A stretch of 50,850 bases of DNA from Lachnospiraceae bacterium (GTDB lineage Bacteria > Bacillota > Clostridia > Lachnospirales > Lachnospiraceae). Position numbers and translations under genes: made by a program. Shown in pieces: positions 16,125 to 24,697 of this stretch; position 1 is the first letter of the stretch; every line of letters starts with the position of its first letter. The stretch spans positions 1 to 50,850 of the forward strand of contig JAFQVJ010000070.1 of assembly GCA_017408025.1 (NCBI GenBank), read 5' to 3'. The notes beneath the pieces are model-generated. The model searched no databases, was not told the origin of the DNA, and saw nothing but the letters and a program-made list of their open reading frames with translations.

Positions 16125-16716
16125 TAGAATTGTCTGTTTGGTAAAAATGTTTTTCCTGTTTTTTTACCGGAACATATTGTGCTTTGGTATGCTTAGAAGC
16201 AAAATCTTTAGAGTCTTGGCAGGGACGGTAATGGTAGGGCTTGTAGCACTGGTTGCAGTTGTAATGACTCTTTTCTTCCACAATGTGGACAGCTCGTTGC
16301 AACAGACGTCTATTGTGTTGGATACATACTGCTGCTCCGTTATAATGTTGACATTTGTAGTATTTGTATTTATGAAGGTACTATTTATGAAAAAGGGCAT
16401 ATTCCTAAATATCACGCAACAAATGCCTGTAACCCGTCGGGAGCTAAATATATCAATGCTTATATATGAGGTTGTTATAACTATAAGTGCGATAGTAATT
16501 CTGTCCACGTCAATGTCTGTTGCGGTACTTATAGACAGCGGTATGAAACTGTTTACAAGAGTTATATGTAATATAGTATTTACCTCCATAACCGCGTATT
16601 TTATTTTGGAATTTTTGTTTGTCTTACAGCACTTATACGATTTTTTAGATTGGATAAGATCAAAAATATTCTTCTTTTATGCACCATGGCCACACTACTT
16701 TACAATGTATACATAG
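16114..16716 (+). CDS. ABC permease, N-terminal part (possible frameshift product)
   Basis: A 200-residue membrane protein with about four to five membrane segments. ATG 16114 has GAGGAG before it and overlaps the ABC ATPase gene by 11 bases. The next ORF overlaps it by 67 bases in another frame. A run of six T (16641-16646) sits just before the point where the downstream frame takes over. Hydrophobic patterns of the two ORFs join smoothly there, suggesting one permease of about 480 residues. The C-terminal 15 or so residues of this ORF (after YDFLDW) would then be out-of-frame sequence. Confidence 0.65.
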   Translation: MSYSRIVCLVKMFFLFFYRNILCFGMLRSKIFRVLAGTVMVGLVALVAVVMTLFFHNVDSSLQQTSIVLDTYCCSVIMLTFVVFVFMKVLFMKKGIFLNITQQMPVTRRELNISMLIYEVVITISAIVILSTSMSVAVLIDSGMKLFTRVICNIVFTSITAYFILEFLFVLQHLYDFLDWIRSKIFFFYAPWPHYFTMYT

Positions 16717-17540
16717 TATTCCTGCCAACTATGCTACAGGAAATTTTGTTTGCATATACTGATAATGAGGGGACAAGCCCGTATGCCACATATTCATTTA
16801 TAGCTGATAAGATAGGATTTTTAGGAGCAGCAGGTGTATTTTTTGTTATCTGTGCCATATTGGCTTCTCTAATATTGATGTTGCAGACGGATATGTATGA
16901 GAGACAAAATACTTATATCCAGATATTTAAGAGAATGGGTAGAGTTTCTGTTTTAGGAGCATATATCAAGGCGTTTAGACGACATGTGGACGTGTATAGC
17001 TATTTTATTATTGCAATGTACATATATGTCGTACTAAAGGGGCAGGATGTTCAGATGGCGTGGTGCACAATATTGTTACTGACCTTTGAGGGCACATATG
17101 CGTATAACCAGTCAGAGGAGCTACGAGGAATTCTTGTGCAAAAAAAATATTCTGTGTGGAGAGATTATGTATATCTGATAAGCTCGCAGTTTGTGTATAT
17201 CAGTGTATTTTCAATTCCCATTCTAGCTATTGAGGTAGCTACAGGTACAACTATATGGAAAATACTATTGATGTATCTGTCGATTTTAGCATCGGTTATT
17301 GTATTTACAACTATCGGCATTATGTTTCCGTCTAAGCAAGAGAATCCTTTTTCGGCTTTTATAGGAACAGTCATAATTATTCTGTGGCTTGTGTGCATTA
17401 TTGTGGCATATATATTGATAAATAAAGAGGTGGCACTTTACATAATGCTTGCAGCATCCATAGTGCTGGCTATCAGGCTTGCTGTTGTGGGAATGGATAA
17501 ATTGCTTAAAATCAAAAGGTGTTCTTGTAATAATTCCTAA
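16650..17540 (+). CDS. ABC permease, C-terminal part (possible frameshift product)
   Basis: A 296-residue, strongly hydrophobic ORF with about seven membrane segments and a basic, Cys-containing end (KRCSCNNS). The only early start is a TTG at 16650 with no convincing ribosome binding site, and it lies 67 bases inside the previous ORF. That argues that it is the second half of a single ABC-2-type permease. The alternative is two separately translated permease subunits. A true frameshift would inactivate transport unless ribosomes slip at the T run. Confidence 0.6.
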   Translation: MDKIKNILLLCTMATLLYNVYIVFLPTMLQEILFAYTDNEGTSPYATYSFIADKIGFLGAAGVFFVICAILASLILMLQTDMYERQNTYIQIFKRMGRVSVLGAYIKAFRRHVDVYSYFIIAMYIYVVLKGQDVQMAWCTILLLTFEGTYAYNQSEELRGILVQKKYSVWRDYVYLISSQFVYISVFSIPILAIEVATGTTIWKILLMYLSILASVIVFTTIGIMFPSKQENPFSAFIGTVIIILWLVCIIVAYILINKEVALYIMLAASIVLAIRLAVVGMDKLLKIKRCSCNNS

Positions 17541-17626
17541 AATTGTGTATACTTTATTTTATTGGATAAAAATGCTTAAACCATGTACATAATGTGGATT
17601 ATCGCGGGGAAATGGAGGACTAACTT

Positions 17627-18361
17627 ATGATAAGATTTATACTAATAGTATTGTTTTTAGGTGTATTTTTTATATCAAGCCTACCCATATTCCCAGTTAT
17701 ATTGCTGGTGGGATTGTTTGATAGAAGGCTGCGAGACAGAATGAGTTATGCTATAGTTTCATGGGCATTTGGATTTATTGTCCGTATAGCAGGAACTAAG
17801 GTGGATATTATCGGTTTCGATAATGTTCCTAAGGACGAAGCAGTTCTTTATGTTGGAAATCACAGAAGTATGTTTGATATAGCTATAAACTATTCAGTAT
17901 TGCCACCACTTATGGGCTTTGTATCTAAGAAGGAGATGAAGAAATTTCCAATTCTTTCATGGTGGATGGTTTTAGTCAATTGCCTTTTCTTGGACAGAGA
18001 GAATATCAAGGAAGGTATGAAGACAATTATAGCAGGCACAGAGAAGCTTAAGAATGGCATATCAATATTTATATTTCCAGAGGGAACAAGAAGTAAGAAG
18101 GAAAGTGAGATGCTGGAGTTTAAGGAAGGAAGCTTGAAGATGGCAGAGAAGGCGGGAAGCTATATAATTCCTGTAGCTATCACAAATACAAGTGCATGCT
18201 TCGAAGATCATTTTCCTAAGATTAAAAAACAGCATGTGATAATCGAGTATGGCAAACCTATAGATTTGTCAGCTATGGATAAAGAAGAGAGAAAACATGC
18301 GGGAGCGTATACAAGAAATATAATTCAGGGAATGGTAAACAGAAACAGAGAGCTTATCTAA
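17627..18361 (+). CDS. plsC: 1-acyl-sn-glycerol-3-phosphate acyltransferase
   Basis: A 244-residue membrane-associated acyltransferase making phosphatidic acid for phospholipid synthesis. The acyltransferase motifs are clear: NHRSMFD (HX4D, about residues 78-84), the LFLDRE block, FPEGTRSKKE (about 148-157) and a VPVAI-like IIPVAITNT. An N-terminal membrane segment anchors it. ATG 17627 follows a GGAGG site. It lies 86 bases after the permease ORF and may start its own transcript. Confidence 0.92.
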   Translation: MIRFILIVLFLGVFFISSLPIFPVILLVGLFDRRLRDRMSYAIVSWAFGFIVRIAGTKVDIIGFDNVPKDEAVLYVGNHRSMFDIAINYSVLPPLMGFVSKKEMKKFPILSWWMVLVNCLFLDRENIKEGMKTIIAGTEKLKNGISIFIFPEGTRSKKESEMLEFKEGSLKMAEKAGSYIIPVAITNTSACFEDHFPKIKKQHVIIEYGKPIDLSAMDKEERKHAGAYTRNIIQGMVNRNRELI

Positions 18362-18472
18362 CCCTTTTTAACTAAAAATGTGTTGTAAAATAAGCATTCA
18401 GATGGTAGAATATGTCTAATTGTTAAATTACCAACAAGATAAAACAAATACATATATAAATTGGAGGGAAAC

Positions 18473-18958
18473 ATGAATACATTTTGGATAGTATTATTGA
18501 TAATCCTTGCAGTTGTAGTGGTAGCATTTATTGCGCTCTACTTTGTAGGCAAACGTTTACAGAAGAAGCAGGATGCAAGTCAGGCACAGATTGATGCAGC
18601 TGCACAGACGATGACATTTTTCGTTATTGACAAAAAGAAGACGAAGCTTACAGAAGCAGGTTTGCCTAAGGTGGTTACAGAGCAGACACCGAAGTATCTT
18701 CGTCGTGCTAAGCTACCTATTATCAAGGTTAAGGTTGGACCAAGAGTTATGTCGCTTATCTGCGATGCAAAGGTATATGAGACCCTTGCTCCAAAGCAGG
18801 AGGTTAAGGCTACAGTAAGTGGCATCTACGTAACTAGTGCAAAGAGACTTAGAGGTCCAATCGTTGAGAGCGACCCTAAGAAGCGTAAGGCACAGGAAAA
18901 GGCTGAAAAGAAGGCTGCTAAGGAGGCAGAAAAGGCTAAGAAGAAAGCAGCAAAATAA
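18473..18958 (+). CDS. Membrane-anchored Lys/Ala-rich hypothetical protein
   Basis: A 161-residue protein with one N-terminal membrane segment (about residues 4-25), a soluble domain of about 95 residues (TMTFFVIDKKKTKLTEAG to SAKRLRGPIV), and a highly charged tail of Lys, Ala and Glu repeats (about 140-161). ATG 18473 has GGAGGG upstream. The topology suggests a cytoplasmic domain facing ribosomes or nucleic acid with a basic tail. I recognise no family. A strong terminator follows. Confidence 0.7.
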   Translation: MNTFWIVLLIILAVVVVAFIALYFVGKRLQKKQDASQAQIDAAAQTMTFFVIDKKKTKLTEAGLPKVVTEQTPKYLRRAKLPIIKVKVGPRVMSLICDAKVYETLAPKQEVKATVSGIYVTSAKRLRGPIVESDPKKRKAQEKAEKKAAKEAEKAKKKAAK

Positions 18959-18966
18959 ATGAACAT

Positions 18967-19006
18967 AAAGCTGGGAGAGCTTAAGTGGAAGGCTCCCAGC
19001 TTTTTT
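18967..19006 (+). terminator. Rho-independent terminator
   Basis: Ten-base stem AAGCTGGGAG / CTCCCAGCTT with a run of six T, directly after the Lys-rich protein gene. Confidence 0.9.
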
Positions 19007-19098
19007 GTACCTTAATTTCTAATGGCGTTTGTGGCAAATATTTGGTAAAATATATGTATATGCAAGGCTAGAGGTGTACATAAAAAGGTGGGATCGAG

Positions 19099-20988
19099 AT
19101 GGATGATAAATTATTGGAAATGCTAGGAACAGCAAGAAAAGAGCAAAATATAGCATCTAAGTTGTTATGTGAAGGCATATGTACAGAAGATATGTATAAT
19201 AAGGTGGAACGTGGAGAAAGAGTCTTAGATAGAATGGCAATAAAACGTTTATTGTCGAGATTAGGGGTTGATAATGGCAGCTATGAAAATTATCTGGAAT
19301 ATGCTGACTATATAGAATGGAAAACCCGAATGGACATTGTCAATGCAATTGAAAAGCAGGAATTGGCAAAAGCAGAGAGGCTTTTAGAGAAATATTTCTT
19401 ATCAGATAAAGATGCTAGAAACAGCAGCAGAGATAATATTCAACAGCAGTTTTATATTTTTATGAAGCTACAGATAATACGCCATAAAAATAGAGAAGAA
19501 TATGAGAAAAAGGCTTGCGGAATGTATGAAGAGGCTTTGAAAAAGACAGTTCCCAATATTGATAAAAGCCATATAAATAATGTGCTGTTATCACCAGTAG
19601 AATTTATAATGGCAGTCGAATATAAGAGAAGAAAGAAACCTTACGAATCGGTTGAAGCCATACTGAAAATGTATAAGGAATTCTTTGAGTATATGGAGAA
19701 GGCACCCTTTGGAAAATTGTCAAAGACAAAGGTATATCCAAAATTGGTGACATGCTTGTATGAGGATATAAGCAGTAGATTGATGATTGATACCTCAGAT
19801 AATAATAGGGAAATATGCGAAAGGCTATTAAAGTTATGTGATAGGTCATTGTTAATAATAAAAGAAAGAAAACATATGTACTATCTTATAGAGCTGCTGA
19901 AAATTAGTATTGAATTAAGAAAATTTTTAATAAAATATCTGAATGATGTCAACAGAAAGAAAAAGTATGCTGATATTATTGCAGAAACAGAATTACAGGT
20001 AAAAACAATGAAAGACTTGTATGAGGAAAATAATGTATCAGCTTATATGCTAGATGATTGTTATATGTACAGAGAAAGCAGTGTATATTGTATACCTGAT
20101 GTGATTAAAACACGAAGAAAAATGATGCATATGACACAAAAAGAATTATCTGATGGTTTATGCGATGTTAAGACCTTGTCACGGGAAGAAAATGGACAAG
20201 TCGCCATACAAAAGTACATATTTAAAGAGGTTTTTAAGAGATTGGGTCTATATCCTGATTATATAAATATGGGCATAGTCACAGGAGAGAAAGATGTAGT
20301 AGAGTTATATGAAGAAATTCGCTTTGCATCAAACGGATTTAAATATGACGATGTTGATAAGCTTTTATTAGAATTAAAGAGAAAGCTTAAAGATGATAAG
20401 CATCCAATTAATAATCAGGTCATAGCAGCAATAGAAAGCAGAAACAAGTGGCAAACTAGGCGGATAGAGGTGGAAGAATGTATAAATACATTGAAAGTGG
20501 CGCTAGACGGGACTGTAAATTTGAAAGATATATTTGAAGGTGACAATCAAATATTTTTGACCACAAGAGAAGTTACACTTGTATATCAGATGTCATTAGT
20601 GTATAAAGAAAATGGTCAATACACTGAGGCATACAATTATATCAAAAGAATATGGGATTATTGTGAAAATTGGGAGAAACAAGGTATAGAGGATGGAAGA
20701 ATAGCAATATACGAAATGTTAATGGGATATATGTCAAATTTACTTGGTGACTTGGGAAGATACCATGAAGCCAATGACATAGCAGATAAATCAATAAGAT
20801 TAGCCCTCAGATTGAGAAGAGGTATGGTAATTCACCAAAGTCTCTACGATAAAGCATGGAATAATAATGAGAGTAAAAAACAAGGCTTTGATTATAAAAA
20901 CGAGTTGGAGCGGTGCATTTGTATAGCCCGACTCATGGGGGATATAAATGATGAGCTATTCTATAAAGATGAGATGGCTAATCTATAG
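19099..20988 (+). CDS. Double HTH-TPR regulator (PlcR/Rgg-like, RRNPP type)
   Basis: A 629-residue protein built of two similar halves. Residues 1-60 form an XRE-type HTH (LLCEGICTEDMYNKVERGER) followed by about 270 residues of helical repeats. A second HTH starts near 335 (VIKTRRKMMHMTQKELSDGL and KTLSREENG) and is followed by another helical region to the end. One HTH plus TPR repeats is the layout of PlcR, Rgg and similar regulators that bind short secreted peptides; two in tandem is unusual. Directly convergent with it, overlapping by 11 bases, is a 49-residue secreted pre-peptide gene. That is strong context for a peptide-sensing regulator. Start ATG 19099 follows a GGTGGGATC site. Confidence 0.8.
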   Translation: MDDKLLEMLGTARKEQNIASKLLCEGICTEDMYNKVERGERVLDRMAIKRLLSRLGVDNGSYENYLEYADYIEWKTRMDIVNAIEKQELAKAERLLEKYFLSDKDARNSSRDNIQQQFYIFMKLQIIRHKNREEYEKKACGMYEEALKKTVPNIDKSHINNVLLSPVEFIMAVEYKRRKKPYESVEAILKMYKEFFEYMEKAPFGKLSKTKVYPKLVTCLYEDISSRLMIDTSDNNREICERLLKLCDRSLLIIKERKHMYYLIELLKISIELRKFLIKYLNDVNRKKKYADIIAETELQVKTMKDLYEENNVSAYMLDDCYMYRESSVYCIPDVIKTRRKMMHMTQKELSDGLCDVKTLSREENGQVAIQKYIFKEVFKRLGLYPDYINMGIVTGEKDVVELYEEIRFASNGFKYDDVDKLLLELKRKLKDDKHPINNQVIAAIESRNKWQTRRIEVEECINTLKVALDGTVNLKDIFEGDNQIFLTTREVTLVYQMSLVYKENGQYTEAYNYIKRIWDYCENWEKQGIEDGRIAIYEMLMGYMSNLLGDLGRYHEANDIADKSIRLALRLRRGMVIHQSLYDKAWNNNESKKQGFDYKNELERCICIARLMGDINDELFYKDEMANL

Positions 20989-21127
20989 AAGTATGACCAT
21001 TGCCACTGCGCTTGCTATATGTGCTAATGCTTGAAGTTGAGTTTGTTGAATTGCTCTCATAGCAAAACGAGCTTGCAATAATAATAACAAGAGTTGCAGC
21101 TAATAAGTTCCTTAAAAATTTTTTCAT
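20978..21127 (-). CDS. Small secreted pre-peptide, candidate signalling peptide
   Basis: A 49-residue peptide starting with a classical signal sequence (MKKFLRN then LLAATLVIIIASS), followed by a Ser/Thr-rich, hydrophilic tail of about 28 residues with Gly, His, Lys and Arg near the end. AAAGGATT lies just before ATG 21127. Upstream in-frame starts lack a site. It is convergent with the double HTH-TPR regulator and overlaps its last 11 bases. Signal peptide plus short tail beside an RRNPP-type regulator is the usual layout of a PapR- or Phr-like precursor. Which residues form the mature signal cannot be told. Confidence 0.7.
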   Translation of the reverse strand: MKKFLRNLLAATLVIIIASSFCYESNSTNSTSSISTYSKRSGNGHTSID

Positions 21128-21140
21128 AAGTAATCCTTTC

Positions 21141-21156
21141 TGCATTTCGAAATGCA
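21141..21156. promoter_or_regulatory. 16-bp perfect palindrome before the pre-peptide gene
   Basis: TGCATTTCGAAATGCA is a perfect palindrome 13 bases upstream of the pre-peptide start codon and downstream of its predicted promoter. It could be an operator for an HTH dimer or a short mRNA hairpin next to the ribosome binding site. Confidence 0.55.
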
Positions 21157-21191
21157 ATCTAAATAATGATTGGCACATGATTATATTAAAT

Positions 21192-21297
21192 ATTATAAGC
21201 GTAAAACAGAGAAAAGCAATGGACAGAATAGTCTTCTTATTGGGTGTAAAAGAAGACTATTCTGTCCATTGAAAAGGTATACGTAAAGTGGTATATA
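21192..21297. promoter_or_regulatory. Divergent promoters joined by a 22-bp-arm inverted repeat
   Basis: Arms of 22 bases (21217-21238 and 21250-21271), perfectly complementary, surround an 11-base centre. The outer ends CAATGG and CCATTG each supply the TTG of a -35 element. On the plus strand TTGAAA (21269-21274) is 17 bases from TATATA (21292-21297). On the minus strand TTGCTT (21219-21214) is 16 bases from TATAAT (21197-21192). The plus promoter would serve the secreted-protein/ABC operon and the minus promoter the pre-peptide. The layout suggests one operator controlling both. Confidence 0.65.
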
Positions 21298-21426
21298 AAA
21301 TGTATATCTATAGTGTGCACATTGGGATAAAGATAATGTTAAAAGTAAAATGGAGGTAGATGTAAAGACATAACTACTCGAATCTTACGAAAAGATAGCA
21401 AATAAAAAATAGAGGAGGTACTTTAG

Positions 21427-21852
21427 ATGAAAGTATTAAAAAGGGTTACAACCTTGATGTTAGCGATGGTGATGGCATTTATGATGGTGGAGAGTGTTTC
21501 AGCAGAAACATATCCATGGACATCAGTTAAAACTCCAGGAAATACGGGATGTATGGTTAGGGATGTAAAGATACCTGCATATACAGGAAAAATGACCTTT
21601 AAAGTGACAACTTTAAGTGGAAACTGCAGTTATCTTCTAGGTAAAGTGGTATCGACCTATGGCTGTAAATATTATATTAGTAATTCGTCAAAGAGTGTAA
21701 TGATTACCAAGGTTAATGGAGAGCAGTCGTTTTATATGAAGTTTATTGATTTCAATATTCTCACAGAGCAGTATATGTATTTACGTTGCTCTGTAGAGCA
21801 TAATGCAAGCATAGGCGAAACTGTCTATGCATCAGGAATAATATATAACTAA
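21427..21852 (+). CDS. Secreted Cys-containing protein, first gene of ABC operon
   Basis: A 141-residue protein with a clear signal peptide (hydrophobic 8-22, cleavage after VSA about residue 26). The mature part of about 115 residues is beta-rich, with four Cys (NTGCMV, GNCSY, YGCKY, LRCSV) that could form two disulfides. ATG 21427 has AGAGGAGG before it. It could be an exported effector, toxin or peptide-like product handled by the following genes; I know no family. Its promoter overlaps the inverted repeat at 21217-21271. Confidence 0.7.
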   Translation: MKVLKRVTTLMLAMVMAFMMVESVSAETYPWTSVKTPGNTGCMVRDVKIPAYTGKMTFKVTTLSGNCSYLLGKVVSTYGCKYYISNSSKSVMITKVNGEQSFYMKFIDFNILTEQYMYLRCSVEHNASIGETVYASGIIYN

Positions 21853-21871
21853 GATAAAGGTGTTGGTAAAT

Positions 21872-23095
21872 ATGAAAAAGAAGAAAATCATAATAGGAGC
21901 GGGGGCGCTTGTTTGTGTTGTGATTATAGCAATCGTATTGTTTTCAACTTTTAATGATGAAAAGCCAAGCGACGGCTCTCAGAGGCTTGTATCTACAGAA
22001 GTTGCAATTGAGTCCTATGCAGAGTCTATAAAAAATGCACAGTACACAAATCTGATATTTCATGATTTTGAAGCATCTATAGATGAGGTGGAAGATGTAC
22101 ATAATATCAAGATAATGGCAAATAGAGATTATCTTGACAGAACTTTTTTGGAGAATTTTTCTATAATGAGTCAGGTTATCGACGACTTCTTTATGGAGGA
22201 TTTTGATAAGTCATATATAGAAGCATCTTTTTATATGGCAGAAGGAGATGATATAAGGGTACCGTATGATGATATAGAGAAGCAATGCATTGGTAAAACA
22301 TATGATGAGACAAATTTGGCTGTATTATTCGGAAATAACACATCAGAAGGTGGGTACATGGTTCAGGTAGATGAAGGTCATGGTATCACTTGGTTTTCTA
22401 GAAATGGCTTTGGCTCAATACATCCATCTATGAAGGAATACAAGGAGATATACAGATATATATCTTGTAAAAGGCAGATTGATGATGTTGATATCAAACT
22501 TAAGGATGGAAGCATCAAATTATCAGAGTTGGAAGAAAAGGTTTTATCGTACCTTAATGAGAACTTTCCATTGGAGGTTGCGGAGAATATTACATTCGGT
22601 ATTGGTGATGCCAGAGTGATCGATCTTGGAGAATATGAAGGTGTATGCTTTAAAGCAAGACGTATTTACAAAGGAATACCTTTCGAGTATGGTTCCAATG
22701 CTTCTTCTGGCATGTATATAGATGAATATGATAGTGATGGTGGGGAGATTGATTATGTAGAAAGCATACGTCCAGACACGATGCTTTCTTTCGGACAGGT
22801 AAATGGAACTGTTGTGGAAACAGAGACAATTACCGAGATGCTCCCAGTAGATAAGGCATTGGGGCTTCTATCTGAAAAGATTGGTGATAATTCTGTTTAT
22901 GATGTCTATGGGGTTGAGTTAGTATACAGAGAGTGTGTTAAAACTGATGACATAGAAGAAGAAGATGTCGTGGCAGTTTTAAGACCAATGTGGAAGATTA
23001 TTACCATCAATCAGAATGATGATAAATACACGTTGTTTTATGTCGATGTAGTAACAGGTGATATCACAGAAAGATTTGAGTATTATTATGAGTAG
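21872..23095 (+). CDS. Membrane-anchored extracytoplasmic protein
   Basis: A 407-residue protein with one N-terminal membrane anchor (about residues 5-24) and a large acidic extracytoplasmic domain of about 380 residues. The middle and C-terminal parts, rich in strands and ending in YTLFYVDVVTGDI, resemble the repeated domains of two-component regulatory YycH/PepSY-like proteins, but I cannot confirm this. ATG 21872 is preferred to an upstream TTG; the site before it (AAAGGTG) is moderate. Its stop codon overlaps the ATG of the next permease gene, so translation is coupled. It may present or hold the substrate of the transporter, or protect the cell from it. Confidence 0.65.
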   Translation: MKKKKIIIGAGALVCVVIIAIVLFSTFNDEKPSDGSQRLVSTEVAIESYAESIKNAQYTNLIFHDFEASIDEVEDVHNIKIMANRDYLDRTFLENFSIMSQVIDDFFMEDFDKSYIEASFYMAEGDDIRVPYDDIEKQCIGKTYDETNLAVLFGNNTSEGGYMVQVDEGHGITWFSRNGFGSIHPSMKEYKEIYRYISCKRQIDDVDIKLKDGSIKLSELEEKVLSYLNENFPLEVAENITFGIGDARVIDLGEYEGVCFKARRIYKGIPFEYGSNASSGMYIDEYDSDGGEIDYVESIRPDTMLSFGQVNGTVVETETITEMLPVDKALGLLSEKIGDNSVYDVYGVELVYRECVKTDDIEEEDVVAVLRPMWKIITINQNDDKYTLFYVDVVTGDITERFEYYYE

Positions 23096-23846
23096 TGTAC
23101 TGTTTTTGAAAAGAATATTTACCAGCAAAACATATTGGCTGTCAGTTATGGCAGCCATATTGCTGTTGCTATGTTCTATCATATATATAGACCCTCTCAC
23201 AGGAGAAAAATATACCTTTGTGTCGTTGTTTAATAATGCTACGGTAAAGGAAGCTTTAGAGAGTGGCAGTATATCTATGAGTAGCATTGTCCTGGGCTAT
23301 GATACCAGTTATCTTTGGATGTTTTGTCCGATTATAGTGGGCATACCATGTGTTATAGTAAATAAAACAGAAAGATTTGTTTTGTTTAGAACAAATAAGA
23401 ACAAATATTTGTTCTCTAAATATTTATCAAGCCTTTTTTCAAGTGGGCTCATAATTCTTTTAGCATATATAGTATTTGGAAGCTTAAGCATGGTGGTGGC
23501 AAATGAAAATATGTGGGATGAGTATTTTGCAAGAAAGCTGATGTCAGTATTTTGTCTGGGAGTTATATCTGCCCTTCCAAGTATGGCTTTGTCAGAGTTT
23601 GTACACAATAAATATTTGATACTATGTATTCCGTTTGTTTTGAATTATTTTATGTATACCTTCCTTGGCAATATTATTTCCTATGACATGAACAAATACA
23701 TTAATCCAGGTACTTATCAGATATTATTCTTGTATGACAAAGATATGGTTATTCCATGTTCGGTTATTCTACTTATATTGGTAGTGGCATGCGGTTTATT
23801 AAAGAAGCTACTAATGGAAAGAAGGTGCGATTGTGGGCAACAGTAA
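23088..23846 (+). CDS. ABC-type membrane protein (permease 1)
   Basis: A 252-residue membrane protein with about six membrane segments and no obvious soluble domain. ATG 23088 overlaps the upstream stop codon (ATGAGTAG), so it is translationally coupled. It overlaps the following permease gene by 14 bases. Both permeases precede a single ATPase gene, fitting an ABC-2-type transporter with two different membrane subunits. Confidence 0.7.
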   Translation: MSSVLFLKRIFTSKTYWLSVMAAILLLLCSIIYIDPLTGEKYTFVSLFNNATVKEALESGSISMSSIVLGYDTSYLWMFCPIIVGIPCVIVNKTERFVLFRTNKNKYLFSKYLSSLFSSGLIILLAYIVFGSLSMVVANENMWDEYFARKLMSVFCLGVISALPSMALSEFVHNKYLILCIPFVLNYFMYTFLGNIISYDMNKYINPGTYQILFLYDKDMVIPCSVILLILVVACGLLKKLLMERRCDCGQQ

Positions 23847-24696
23847 AGTACTTCGAGTGGCGAAAAATGAATATATAAAATGGCTCCACAATCCTAAAAT
23901 GATTATTGTGTTGGTAATGTTTATATTTGCCTATGATTATGTAATCAATGAGCTGACAACAGCAGCAGATAAGATGGGAGAAGAATTGCAGATATTTGAA
24001 GGGTTTATCGGTATCTCTAATTCGCAGCTTCTGTTGATGATTATACCTATAGTTTTTGTGGGGCTTATGGGAGATTTTCCAAGAGTTGACGGAAATGCAG
24101 TGTTTTACATACATAGGGTTGGGAAGACAAATTGGTTAATGGGGCAGATGTTATTTGCAATAATGGCTTCGGCAACATACCTTGTAGCATTATTGGGCTT
24201 TAGTACTGTATCCCTTATTGGTAGAAGCTTTGTAAGCGATACATGGAGTCAGATTACAACGAAATACTATATCTTTGCACCAAACGACTATGCAAGTACA
24301 GTGGCAAATCTTACTACAGGACGCTTATATAATAATTTAACTCCAATAGATGCAACGTTGAATATCTTAGTGGTAATGTTCTTGTTCTTGGTATTGATTT
24401 CAATGATGCTTTTGGTTGGGTTCGTATGCAAGGCACGTATGGGTGGAATCGTGTTGACCACTGGAATCTTATGCGTGGGAAATGTGTTGGCGTATATGGA
24501 GAGTGGTGTCAGATGGATTTTTCCAACCAGTCATGCGATTATGGAAATTCATTATGATGAGATATACAGAGAGCCTATCATGGCTTTGGAATGGTCGTAT
24601 ATATACTATATAGTGCTGATATTTATATTGTTTATAGTGGCATTTCTTTGTATTGATAATTATGATTTTTCTAAGATACAGGAATTGGAGGAGTAA
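23833..24696 (+). CDS. ABC-type membrane protein (permease 2)
   Basis: A 287-residue protein with an amphipathic N-terminus (VLRVAKNEYIKWLHNPKM) typical of ABC-2 permeases and about six membrane segments. The GTG start at 23833 lies within the end of permease 1. The gene stops one base before the ATPase ATG at 24698. Together with permease 1 it would form the membrane channel. Confidence 0.75.
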   Translation: MGNSKVLRVAKNEYIKWLHNPKMIIVLVMFIFAYDYVINELTTAADKMGEELQIFEGFIGISNSQLLLMIIPIVFVGLMGDFPRVDGNAVFYIHRVGKTNWLMGQMLFAIMASATYLVALLGFSTVSLIGRSFVSDTWSQITTKYYIFAPNDYASTVANLTTGRLYNNLTPIDATLNILVVMFLFLVLISMMLLVGFVCKARMGGIVLTTGILCVGNVLAYMESGVRWIFPTSHAIMEIHYDEIYREPIMALEWSYIYYIVLIFILFIVAFLCIDNYDFSKIQELEE

Positions 24697-24697
24697 T

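Noticed and set aside
21217-21271. Simple transcription terminator
   Set aside because: It has no adequate T run on either strand, and its ends form the -35 elements of two promoters.
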